Shown piece after piece: positions 1 to 6,723 of a stretch of DNA of 10,343 bases (positions are counted from its first letter, which is position 1; each line of letters opens with the position of its first letter). The DNA is taken from positions 1 through 10,343 of the forward strand of contig DATAYF010000529.1 in assembly GCA_036272735.1 (NCBI GenBank), written 5' to 3'. Origin of the DNA: DATAYF01 sp036272735 (lineage in GTDB: Bacteria > Chloroflexota > Ktedonobacteria > Ktedonobacterales > Ktedonobacteraceae). Made by a program: the position numbers and the translations under genes. The notes under the pieces are model-generated. The model did not search any database. It saw only the letters and a program-made list of their open reading frames with translations, and was not told the origin of the DNA.

Positions 1-62
1 CCGATGGACGGGAAATAGGAACGCCGCCCTGGGCTCAATAAGGAAGGGGGCTCCTTTCCAGA

Positions 63-106
63 TTCATGTCAAACCTCTGCTGAAGTGAGCGTGGGTTTGA
101 CATGAA
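63..106. repeat. Perfect 13-bp inverted repeat upstream of the IS4-type transposase
   Basis: The arm at 63-75 (ttcatgtcaaacc) is the exact reverse complement of 94-106 (ggtttgacatgaa), leaving an 18-base loop. No T-run follows, so it is not a standard intrinsic terminator. It lies about 55 bases before the likely transposase start at 159. Hairpins at this place in insertion sequences often limit read-in transcription from outside; that role is inferred here. It could also be an operator-like site. Confidence 0.6.
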
Positions 107-158
107 CCAGGAGGGTTACCGTTCCCTAAAATGTGAAAGGAGTAGAACATCTCACCCG

Positions 159-1548
159 ATGCCATTTACTTTACGCCAATTTGAGCAGGAGCACACCTTC
201 TGCCAGCAGGTCTCACTCGATGCGTTTCAGCAAGTGATTCCCCCGGCACAAATCGAGGCGGCATTGTCAACGTATGGCCCTGTTGGAACCAGGAACCGCC
301 GCTTGACGCCCCTGGCAGTCGTATGGTCGATCATTGCTCTGCACCTGTTTAGCCATGCTTCCATTGCCCATGTCTTTCAACACTTGACCAGGGGCTTGCG
401 CTTTCTTTGGCCGGACCCGCTTTACCCACTCCCTGGGGATGCCGCCCTGTCGTATCGACGCTATCAGTTGGGGGCCAAACCGCTCGTGGCACTCTTTCGT
501 GCCATCTGCCGACCTATGGCGATCCTGGAAACCAGGGGAGCGTTTCTGTTTGGCTTGCGCCGCGTGCGCAATCGACGGCACCACCGAAGATGTAGCAGAT
601 ACTCCTGAGAACATACGGGCGTTTGGCCGACATCAGGTAGCACGCGGAAAGACGGCATTTCCGCAACTCAAAGGGGTCTACTTGGTCGAGTGTGGAACGC
701 ATGCTATTGTGGATGCCGGTTTCTGGCCCATTCACTGCTCCGAGCGAGTAGGCGGCTTACGAGTCTTACGCAGCATAGGGGCCGGAATGTTGGTTATGTG
801 GGATCGTGGATTTCATTCCTTTGAGATGATCCTGGCGACTCTTGGGCGAGGAGCCACTTTCTTAGGCAGTCTGCCTGCTCACGTTCATCCCCAGCTTGTG
901 CACTGCTTGCCCGACGGGAGTTCCCTGGTCTACCTGACGCCGAGCGATTGCCATGAACGCAAAGCTGGAGCGCGCATCCTGGTATGCCTTATGGAATACA
1001 CCATCACCGACCCGCAACTCAAAGGCTACGGCGAGCATCATCGCCTAGTCACCAGTCTCCTCGACCCAGCCACTGCCCCAGCCATCGAGATTGCCTGCGC
1101 GTACCACGAACGCTGGGAAATCGAACTGGTCATCGATGAAGTCGATACGCACCAGCGCTTGGTCGGGCGACCGCTGCGTAGCTTGCTGCCCGTTGGCGTC
1201 ATTCAGGAACTCTATGGACTGTTGCTCGCTCATTATGCGCTGCGCTTTCTCATGCACCAAGCGGCTTTAACAGCTAATCTTGACTCTGATCGTCTGAGTT
1301 TTGTTCATGCTCTTGAGGTCGTCCGGGACGCGATCAGTGACTTTCAACTGGCTGCTCCCCAGCACTTCGACCAACTCTATCGGCGCTTGCTGCACGACAT
1401 CGCCGCTGTACGACTCCTAGCTCGTCGGTTCCGCAGCAATTCGCGCGTCGTAAAGCAAAAGATGAGTAATTTCGCTCTCAAACGACCGAGGAACTATCGC
1501 CCGTATCAACGGGATGGTTGCTTTGCCCAGATTGTAGTCCTTATTTGA
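159..1548 (+). pseudogene. IS4-family DDE transposase, broken by a one-base frameshift
   Basis: This encodes a cut-and-paste transposase of the IS4 family. The first part (159 to about 563) carries the N-terminal domain, ending in ETRGAFLFGLRR. The rest (about 565 to 1548) continues one frame over with CAIDGTTEDVADTPEN. Ignoring one base near 564 joins them into a smooth ~462-residue protein, a normal length for the family. The catalytic triad is visible: D at 574-576 (AIDGTTED), D at 802-804 (MWDRGF), and E at 1123-1125 within YHERWEIELVIDE. The Y, R and E of the IS4 YREK signature are kept, with D in place of the K. ATG 159 is preferred over 102 because aaaggag lies at 136-142, though its spacing of 16 is long, and nothing like a ribosome site precedes 102. 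There is no slippery heptamer, and the needed shift is +1, not the -1 used by programmed insertion sequences, so I call it inactive or a sequencing error. Confidence 0.85.
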
Positions 1549-1552
1549 AAGG

Positions 1553-1687
1553 TATTGCACTTAGCAGTCCTTGCAAATACCGTTGCACTCGATATCTGGT
1601 TTCTCGACGCAGAGAACAGTGCTCTATCCGCTGACAGAGTTCATCAAACACAGACGTCCAGACGGCTTCAGGAGAGGGAAGATGCAT
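1553..1687 (-). pseudogene. N-terminal remnant of an IS701-type transposase
   Basis: Reading the minus strand from an ATG at 1687-1685 gives about 45 residues beginning MHLPSPEAVWTSVFDELCQR and continuing to RRETRYRVQRYLQGLLSAI. The pattern of an early F-x-x-L-x-x-R-I, then R-x-E-x-R-x-R-x-x-x-Y-L-x-G-L-L-S resembles the conserved start of IS701-family DDE transposases, which normally continues with ERKNGWQ. Here it stops at the junction with the IS4-type element, after which the frame ends at 1541. The rest of the protein is not found at the left edge of the window. The family call rests on remembered motif similarity over a short stretch, so it is moderate. Confidence 0.5.
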
Positions 1688-1710
1688 GCGTGAAAACTCG
1701 TTTCTGGCTC

Positions 1711-1745
1711 TGTCCTCAACCTGGCGAAATGTCAGGTTGAGGACA
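1711..1745. repeat. Perfect 13-bp inverted repeat after the small membrane-protein gene
   Basis: Bases 1711-1723 (tgtcctcaacctg) pair exactly with 1733-1745 (caggttgaggaca) across a 9-base loop. The repeat starts about 10 bases past the minus-strand stop codon at 1755 and lies ahead of the IS701-type remnant. No T-run follows on either strand, so it does not meet the pattern of an intrinsic terminator. It may be a 3' stabilising stem for the upstream transcript or part of the end of the inserted element. Confidence 0.6.
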
Positions 1746-1754
1746 AACGCCCTC

Positions 1755-2285
1755 TTAATGATCGAGAAAATCGTACTTGATGCTCGTCGCCAGCGTCTGC
1801 AGATCCCGGCTCCGGAGATCCTGCATCCCGGCATCAGATTGCTGCTGGGTGAGATACCCATCTTGCACCAGGACAGCATGCCCCTTTTGCTCAGCTTCTA
1901 GCAGGATCGTACGCAATTGCGCGGGAGCAATGCCCTGTTGTTCTGCCAGCGTAATGAAATTGGTTGTTTGACCACCTGTTTGCAACTTTGCCTTGATTTG
2001 AGCCACGCTCATATGCAACTGCTGGGCCACATACTGTTTCACCGCGTCGTAATACGCCTGGGGGTCGCCTGGTCCCGATTTTGTGGGTTTGGCAGTAGGC
2101 GTCGAAACAGCGCCTACCTGGCCAGCAGGAGAAGCTTGCGATACGAAAACCTGCCAGAGGAGGAGTGTGGCCCCGACCAGGAGCACGCAACCTCCCAGAA
2201 TGGCTACTAGAAGAAAACGCTTTCTCCCTGCTTGAGGCTCGGGTTTGCTCCGCACGTGTTCTATGTTGTTTTTCAGAGGCTCCAT
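1755..2285 (-). CDS. Small single-pass membrane protein with extracytoplasmic helical repeat domain
   Basis: A 176-residue protein of unknown role. Residues 1-23 are polar and end in a basic cluster (GRKR). Residues 24-48 form one hydrophobic anchor, which by the positive-inside rule puts the C-terminus outside. Residues 50-75 are a Pro/Thr/Ser/Gly linker, as in surface proteins. Residues 76-176 are predicted helical: a block like QLHMSVAQIKAKLQTG, then ITLAEQQGIAPAQL, then a helix ending DGYLTQQQSD. This series resembles DUF2680-like helical repeats of Firmicutes and Chloroflexota surface proteins, which I know only as a pattern with no defined biochemistry. LGGC at 30-33 looks like a weak lipobox, but hydrophobic residues continue past the Cys, so a membrane anchor fits better. 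ATG 2285 has aaagga about 9 bases upstream. It is the last gene of the ABC cluster, 111 bases after the permease, and may be an accessory subunit (inference). Confidence 0.75.
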   Translation of the reverse strand: MEPLKNNIEHVRSKPEPQAGRKRFLLVAILGGCVLLVGATLLLWQVFVSQASPAGQVGAVSTPTAKPTKSGPGDPQAYYDAVKQYVAQQLHMSVAQIKAKLQTGGQTTNFITLAEQQGIAPAQLRTILLEAEQKGHAVLVQDGYLTQQQSDAGMQDLRSRDLQTLATSIKYDFLDH

Positions 2286-2334
2286 GTTTATTTTCCTTTC
2301 ACTGTCTCATGCTGTATGTCCATCTTTTGTCTAA

Positions 2335-2375
2335 AAAAGAGAGGTGAAGTCTCTCTTTTCGTCTTGAGAGACTTC
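2335..2375 (-). terminator. Overlapping hairpins between permease and small membrane protein, attenuator-like
   Basis: Read on the minus strand, 2375-2366 (gaagtctctc) pairs perfectly with 2355-2346 (gagagacttc). Alternatively, 2359-2351 (aaaagagag) pairs with 2343-2335 (ctctctttt), which runs straight into a six-T run at 2338-2333. The second arm of the first hairpin shares 2351-2355 with the first arm of the second, so only one can form. The second has the layout of an intrinsic terminator, although its stem is AT-rich. It lies 22 bases after the permease stop and 50 bases before the next start, so it could reduce expression of the small membrane protein relative to the transporter. Confidence 0.45.
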
Positions 2376-2396
2376 CAGTTCACATGGTTCTGTGCC

Positions 2397-5300
2397 CTAT
2401 TCATAGCGCAGCGCTTCCGCTGGAGGGATACGCGAGGCTCGGCGCGCTGGGAGGGCGATACAGACGATGGCGACGAGGTAACTCCCCAGAAAAATCAGCG
2501 CGACCGTTTCCAGCGGAAAAGGGAAATTCTGGTACAGTTGGCGAGCAATTTGAGCAGCGAGCCAGATGGCCAGGCTGGCGCCGGTTGCCAGACCAACAGT
2601 GATGACAAAAGTTGACTCGACGATGAATAAGCCAAGAATAAGCGTGCGCGTGAAGCCCAGCGCGCGCAGCATCCCAATCTGCTGGCGACGTTCGACTACT
2701 GCTCGGCTGACAATGATGCTGATGGCGAGCGCCCCGAAGAGCAGTCCGCTGGCGAGATAGCCGACCAGAAAAAGCGTCAGATCCGCCGTCAGCGTGTTCG
2801 CATCGGCGGCATCAAGCGACATAAATTGCAGGCCATAGCGACCTGTATGGAGTACCTGCTCCAGGTGGCTGATCGCCAGGTCCGTTTGCATCCCTGGCTG
2901 TATTCGGAGATAGTAGTACGTCACAAAGGAAGATGGATGTGGCGTGATCTGACTGGCCGTGCTGGTCGAGAGAAGGATATTCGACCAGTGGACATTGGCC
3001 GGGAGCAGCCCAATGATCGTCAGACGATGATAGGGAGCCGAGCGCGCTGAACTCTCTGGAACTTCCACGGAAAAAGGCGTAAATCCACTGGAGGTCGGCA
3101 AGCCCCTCAGACTGTTATCGTAGCGCATCACCGCGTCTCCTGGATGATTTTTGACGGAATCCCAGACCTGTCGGGCTGAAGTATATCCCTGAGCGCTGGC
3201 AAACAGAGGCATAGTAGACAGATTGAAGAACGTATCATCAACCACCAGCGGGCCGCTTAAAGGCGCGGTGCCGGTCTGCTGGACAGGCTGCCCTGGCGCG
3301 TACAGGCGAACGGGTTGAGGCGCGGTGCCATCTTGATTGACCGGATCGTATAGCAGATGCATCTGGGAAACCGCCGCGACATCCTGCGGGAGCGTGCCAG
3401 GCAAGTGTTGAATGGCTGCTCCTAACTGGTGCGGTTCATCCGGCGTCAACTGGACTTCTAACTGGAAATTTCCGCTGGTCACCTGGACCTGTCCCTGTTG
3501 CGCCTGCCCCAGATTGTTCGTCAGGAGCAGCATGATCAGGAAGGTGATGCTGCTGAGAAGAGTGACCGTAATCTGGGCACGAAAACGAAAGGTCAGCGGA
3601 TACGCTACACTCATGCGACTGAGAGGGGCGAGGCGGCGCGAACGTTTCAACAAGAACGAGAGCAAAGCTGCCAGCAGATCCAGGTTGGTCATCACCAGGA
3701 CCACGCACCCCCCGATCTGTAACAGAAGGCTCAAGAGGATCGGTCCCTGTCCCACGTTTGCGCTATCAAAGGCGGTATTAGGCAGCGAGGCCAGAGCTGA
3801 GAACAGTGCGTTGCCGCCCACCTGTGCCCCGTACACCACCCAGCTCACGCCTATCCAGCTCCATCCCAGTCGCTGAAAGAGTGCGCGCCACAGTGGCCCA
3901 TGCCTCACACGCTGGCCTGCCCAGGCCACGAGAAGACCGCCACCGGTGAGAAGCAAAACGATCCCTCCCTCATGCATCCACTCCTGACCAGAAACAAGCA
4001 GCGCGAGGCCGCAGAGCAAGCAGAGAGGACCACGCTGGCACAAGCCCCAGAAGAGTTTCCCCATCGTCTCAAGGGAACGTGTGAAGCGCCGGGCCAGGGT
4101 TTCTGAGAGAGGATGGCCAGAGGCATCACGCGGTTTCTGCCAGAGCGCGCGCAGCAGGCCAGAGAGTGAGGGGCGGGCCACGACAACGTCATCCAGATTA
4201 CGTATCGCCGCGACAATATTCAGCCGACTGATCCAGAACGCGGCTAAACACGCGACTCCTGCTGTTGCGAGCACGCTCAAACAGCCGGCGCTGAGCAGGC
4301 TCTGCCAGCTCACCTGGAGATGGAGCGGCACATGGAAAGCGCTGGAGGCGATCACATCTGGCCCCAGATTGACCGTCGGCAGGTGTCCCAGCGCCCACAA
4401 TTCCAACGCCACGGCTCCCACTCCCAGGGACACACCAGGCAATGCAGCCAGCACGCCATATCCGCACGCTTCTAGAAGAAAGAGCTGGACCAGGTGCTGT
4501 CTTTGTAAACCCAGCGCCCGGCTGATACCTAACTCGGCCCTGCGTTCTGCAGCGAGCAGCAAGCAGAGCAGGATCAGGAAGACCATCCCAGCCCCAATGA
4601 GCAGCCACGTAAAAGCGGGAAGAAGCAGCGCGTATTCTCGGCCCGCAGGCGAGTTGTCAAGCGCGAGACCAGAGGTGAAAGGCACTTCATTGAGTGCCCC
4701 TACGATCGCCGAGCGCAACGGGTGGATTTGCGTGCTATCAAATTGCGTGGTTCCCGCAATATGAACGCGAGGATCAAGAGGTGCGACCTGAAATATCTGC
4801 TGCAAAAGGCGCAGAATAGCCTGACTCGATCTCTGAGTCGTATTGCTGATACAGAGGACATTGGGCGCAATGGGCTGATGTAATCCCTGCTCGTACATCT
4901 GTTGAAACATGGCCAGAGGAAGCAGAATTTCAGGGAAAGGGGCATTACTTAGTAACTCACCCGAAGTCACGACGATATCGGTTGAGAGAATATTGCTGAC
5001 TTTGCTCGAAAACTCGCCAACCTCCGTCTGGATGCTGAGCGTGTCCCCAGGGCGCACATCCATGATTTTTGCCACCGTGGCACTGACGATAATTTCATCA
5101 GCCCGCAGATCTGCGAAATGGACGGTGTGTCCCTGCTTGTCGGTGACTGGTCCGTAGGCCTGATCGAAGGCAGGTGGCAAACCATAGACATCGAGGCGGG
5201 TTTGGGTGAGCGAGGTACGCGCGTTTGTCACATCCGCGCCATGCCGGAGCAGGAGAATGCCCGCAGTCGCCCTAACCCCTGGTTGCTGCTTGAGACGAGC

Positions 5301-5621
5301 GATGGCTGCCGCAAACTGGTCAACAGAGAAATGCCCGCTCACCGCTTCATCGACCTGTCCCAGTTGCGCCAAGCGATACATTTTCTCTGAACCGGTGAAG
5401 CTATCGCTCAAACCCAATGAGGCAGTAATAAAAATGGTGGAGAGCATCAGTCCACACAACAGAATCACGGTCTGGCTGGGACGCCGTATCATGTTACGTA
5501 GGCTCATGCGTAAGAACACTAGGCGGCTCAGGCCCACAACCAGCAGCAGAAAACCGGATGTCGCCAGGAGGAGCGCAAGGGCAATGGCGTCCGGGGCAAG
5601 ACCAGAAAAGAGTGTGCTCAT
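2397..5621 (-). CDS. ABC transporter permease, double FtsX/MacB type
   Basis: A 1074-residue membrane subunit of a MacB/LolCDE-like ABC system. Such proteins do not form a classic channel; they couple cytoplasmic ATP hydrolysis to movements of extracytoplasmic domains. Residues 13-71 hold the first hydrophobic segments around the SLRNMIRRPSQT loop. Residues about 80-325 are an extracytoplasmic MacB_PCD-like domain. Residues 330-475 are the first FtsX domain, with the coupling motif ERRAELGISRALG (359-371). Residues 522-660 contain further hydrophobic helices. A second membrane helix (685-702) and extracytoplasmic domain follow, and 951-1074 is the second FtsX domain with ERRQQIGMLRALG at about 977 and the family's usual end, RIPPAEALRYE. 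Its ATG overlaps the ATPase stop by 4 bases (5618-5621), implying translational coupling. Having both halves in one chain means one polypeptide could replace a permease dimer (inference). The substrate is unknown. Confidence 0.92.
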   Translation of the reverse strand: MSTLFSGLAPDAIALALLLATSGFLLLVVGLSRLVFLRMSLRNMIRRPSQTVILLCGLMLSTIFITASLGLSDSFTGSEKMYRLAQLGQVDEAVSGHFSVDQFAAAIARLKQQPGVRATAGILLLRHGADVTNARTSLTQTRLDVYGLPPAFDQAYGPVTDKQGHTVHFADLRADEIIVSATVAKIMDVRPGDTLSIQTEVGEFSSKVSNILSTDIVVTSGELLSNAPFPEILLPLAMFQQMYEQGLHQPIAPNVLCISNTTQRSSQAILRLLQQIFQVAPLDPRVHIAGTTQFDSTQIHPLRSAIVGALNEVPFTSGLALDNSPAGREYALLLPAFTWLLIGAGMVFLILLCLLLAAERRAELGISRALGLQRQHLVQLFLLEACGYGVLAALPGVSLGVGAVALELWALGHLPTVNLGPDVIASSAFHVPLHLQVSWQSLLSAGCLSVLATAGVACLAAFWISRLNIVAAIRNLDDVVVARPSLSGLLRALWQKPRDASGHPLSETLARRFTRSLETMGKLFWGLCQRGPLCLLCGLALLVSGQEWMHEGGIVLLLTGGGLLVAWAGQRVRHGPLWRALFQRLGWSWIGVSWVVYGAQVGGNALFSALASLPNTAFDSANVGQGPILLSLLLQIGGCVVLVMTNLDLLAALLSFLLKRSRRLAPLSRMSVAYPLTFRFRAQITVTLLSSITFLIMLLLTNNLGQAQQGQVQVTSGNFQLEVQLTPDEPHQLGAAIQHLPGTLPQDVAAVSQMHLLYDPVNQDGTAPQPVRLYAPGQPVQQTGTAPLSGPLVVDDTFFNLSTMPLFASAQGYTSARQVWDSVKNHPGDAVMRYDNSLRGLPTSSGFTPFSVEVPESSARSAPYHRLTIIGLLPANVHWSNILLSTSTASQITPHPSSFVTYYYLRIQPGMQTDLAISHLEQVLHTGRYGLQFMSLDAADANTLTADLTLFLVGYLASGLLFGALAISIIVSRAVVERRQQIGMLRALGFTRTLILGLFIVESTFVITVGLATGASLAIWLAAQIARQLYQNFPFPLETVALIFLGSYLVAIVCIALPARRASRIPPAEALRYE

Positions 5622-6406
5622 GATTGCACCTGCGTTCTGGAAGTTTCCCGTTCATTTCCAGGAGGAGTGTTCATGAGTTGATCCACTTCGATCAGCCCAT
5701 CTCGCATCGTGATCAGACGCCCAGCCTGGTGGGCAATATCCGGCGCGTGTGTCACCCAGACAAAGGTCAGGCCCTCTTCCCGGTTCAGTTGTAACATCAG
5801 GTCAAGAATCTCCTGGCTCGTCTGGCTATCGAGCGCACCCGTCGGTTCGTCAGCCCAGACCAGTGAGGGATGCGTTGCCAGGGCGCGCGCAATGGCGATG
5901 CGCTGGCGTTGTCCTCCGCTCAACTCCGCTGGACGATGGTGGGCACGATTACCCATGCCCACGCGCTCAAGACTTGCCCATGCCCGCTTGCGTGCCTCGC
6001 GGGCGGAGACGCCGCTCACCAGCATGGGCAACTCGACATTTTCGACGCCATTTAACACTGGCAGCAAGTTATATGCCTGGAAGATAAAGCCCATTTCGCG
6101 CGCTCGAAAAGCTGTCAGATCCCGGTCCGAGAGGCTGCGTAGATCCTGGCCTGCAATTCTGACTGTCCCGGAGGAAATGCTATCCAGCCCGCTCAGGCAG
6201 TTGAGCAAGGTGGTCTTTCCACATCCGCTGGGGCCCATGATCGCCACCACTTCTCCAGGCTCAATGCGTAGGGTAATTCCGCGCAGCGCCTGGACCGTAG
6301 CGTCGCCGAGACGATACTCTTTCGAGACAACACTGGCTTCAATCAGCGAACCGCTGGAAACCATACGTGATGATGCCACGTGACGAGATGTTTTTATGTT
6401 GTCCAT
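5618..6406 (-). CDS. ABC transporter ATP-binding protein, MacB/LolD type
   Basis: A 262-residue cytoplasmic ATPase that powers the adjacent permease. All nucleotide-binding motifs are intact: Walker A GPSGCGKT (58-65), Q-loop Gln110 in FIFQAYNLLP, signature LSGGQ (162-166), Walker B LVWADE (182-187) with catalytic Glu187, and switch His220 in VTHAP. FQAYNLLP and DEPTGALDS are typical of the MacB/LolD/FtsE subgroup. The start is placed at 6406 (MDNIKTSRH) because a strong aaggaaaggat stretch precedes it; a longer open frame to 6454 has no such site. Residues 1-20 are a short polar extension ahead of the domain. It is the first gene of the minus-strand cluster and is transcribed away from the histidine kinase, across a 317-base gap. 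Confidence 0.95.
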   Translation of the reverse strand: MDNIKTSRHVASSRMVSSGSLIEASVVSKEYRLGDATVQALRGITLRIEPGEVVAIMGPSGCGKTTLLNCLSGLDSISSGTVRIAGQDLRSLSDRDLTAFRAREMGFIFQAYNLLPVLNGVENVELPMLVSGVSAREARKRAWASLERVGMGNRAHHRPAELSGGQRQRIAIARALATHPSLVWADEPTGALDSQTSQEILDLMLQLNREEGLTFVWVTHAPDIAHQAGRLITMRDGLIEVDQLMNTPPGNERETSRTQVQS

Positions 6407-6562
6407 CCTTATCCTTTCCTTTTTTCGTGAGGAGAACGAGAAGACGAGAAACACTGCTGACGAACTTCTTTCTCCCAGGCATCACCATACCCTCTGGCTA
6501 TTGATCTCCACATCGTGCGTTTGGGCAGACAGCAGGTATTTTTCGGGAAGCTGCGCGTTCTG

Positions 6563-6603
6563 CCCGAAAGGGCAGAGACTCCTTCCCGTTCTGCCCTTTC
6601 GGG
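6563..6603. promoter_or_regulatory. Perfect 14-bp inverted repeat in the divergent control region
   Basis: Bases 6563-6576 (cccgaaagggcaga) pair exactly with 6590-6603 (tctgccctttcggg), with a 13-base spacer. The 10-mer cgttctgccc also recurs as a direct repeat at 6556-6565 and 6587-6596, 31 bases apart, about three helical turns. Bases 6560-6575 form an alternative small hairpin, ctgccc-gaaa-gggcag, with a GNRA tetraloop. A shorter inverted pair is cgggaag (6544-6550) and cttcccg (6582-6588). No T-run follows on either strand, which argues against a terminator. The position, about 42 bases before the kinase -10 element and between divergent genes, suits a binding site for the response regulator encoded next door; that is an inference. 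Confidence 0.5.
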
Positions 6604-6641
6604 TCGTGCCTGAACGGACACGCTCTTCTGGCGGTGGTGTG

Positions 6642-6650
6642 TGTTATACT
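6642..6650 (+). promoter_or_regulatory. Extended -10 promoter for the kinase/regulator operon
   Basis: The sequence tgtTATACT fits an extended -10 element (TG-N-TATAAT) with one mismatch in the hexamer. No good -35 hexamer lies 16-18 bases upstream, consistent with either an extended -10 promoter or one needing an activator. The predicted transcript would start near 6657 and leave a leader of about 67 bases before the kinase ATG at 6724. Confidence 0.45.
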
Positions 6651-6723
6651 GGCGATAACCAACCAGCTTCCTTCAAAAAAAGGACATTCAGGAGTATTCC
6701 ACGCATTCGGGAAGGAGACATAC

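Larger units (their letters stand above)
35..1548 (+). mobile_element. IS4-type insertion sequence, ends only tentatively placed
   Basis: The element is defined by the broken transposase. A weak candidate for terminal repeats is tcaataagga at 35-44 against tccttatttga at 1538-1548, whose reverse complement matches with one extra A. This is short and gapped, so the ends may be some bases further out. The right end is constrained independently: coding similarity to a different transposase (IS701 type, minus strand) begins around 1553, so the element must stop near 1548-1553. I could not recognise a target-site duplication. Confidence 0.45.
6407..6723. other. Divergent intergenic region between ABC cluster and two-component operon
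   Basis: This 317-base gap separates the minus-strand ATPase gene from the plus-strand kinase gene. It holds the kinase promoter at 6642-6650, the 14-bp inverted repeat at 6563-6603, and ribosome sites for both genes. I looked for a minus-strand promoter for the ABC cluster: tatggt at about 6491-6486 could be a -10 element, but no convincing -35 precedes it. The remainder appears non-coding. Confidence 0.6.

Noticed and set aside
555..575. Programmed ribosomal frameshift in the transposase
   Set aside because: No A- or T-rich slippery heptamer is present and the shift required is +1, while programmed insertion sequences use -1.
2177..2196. Possible lipobox (LGGC) in the small membrane protein
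   Set aside because: The hydrophobic segment continues about 15 residues beyond the cysteine, which fits a transmembrane anchor rather than a cleaved lipoprotein signal.
4081..4764. Long plus-strand open frame of 227 codons
   Set aside because: It lies entirely within the permease gene on the opposite strand, its product is rich in Arg, Ser and Ala with no recognisable domain, and no ribosome site precedes it.
5709..6383. Long plus-strand open frame opposite the ATPase
   Set aside because: It is antisense to an intact, motif-complete ABC ATPase gene and its product has no family features.
6563..6603. Intrinsic terminator reading of the 14-bp inverted repeat
   Set aside because: No T-run follows the stem on either strand and it sits upstream of divergent genes, where no transcript is expected to end.
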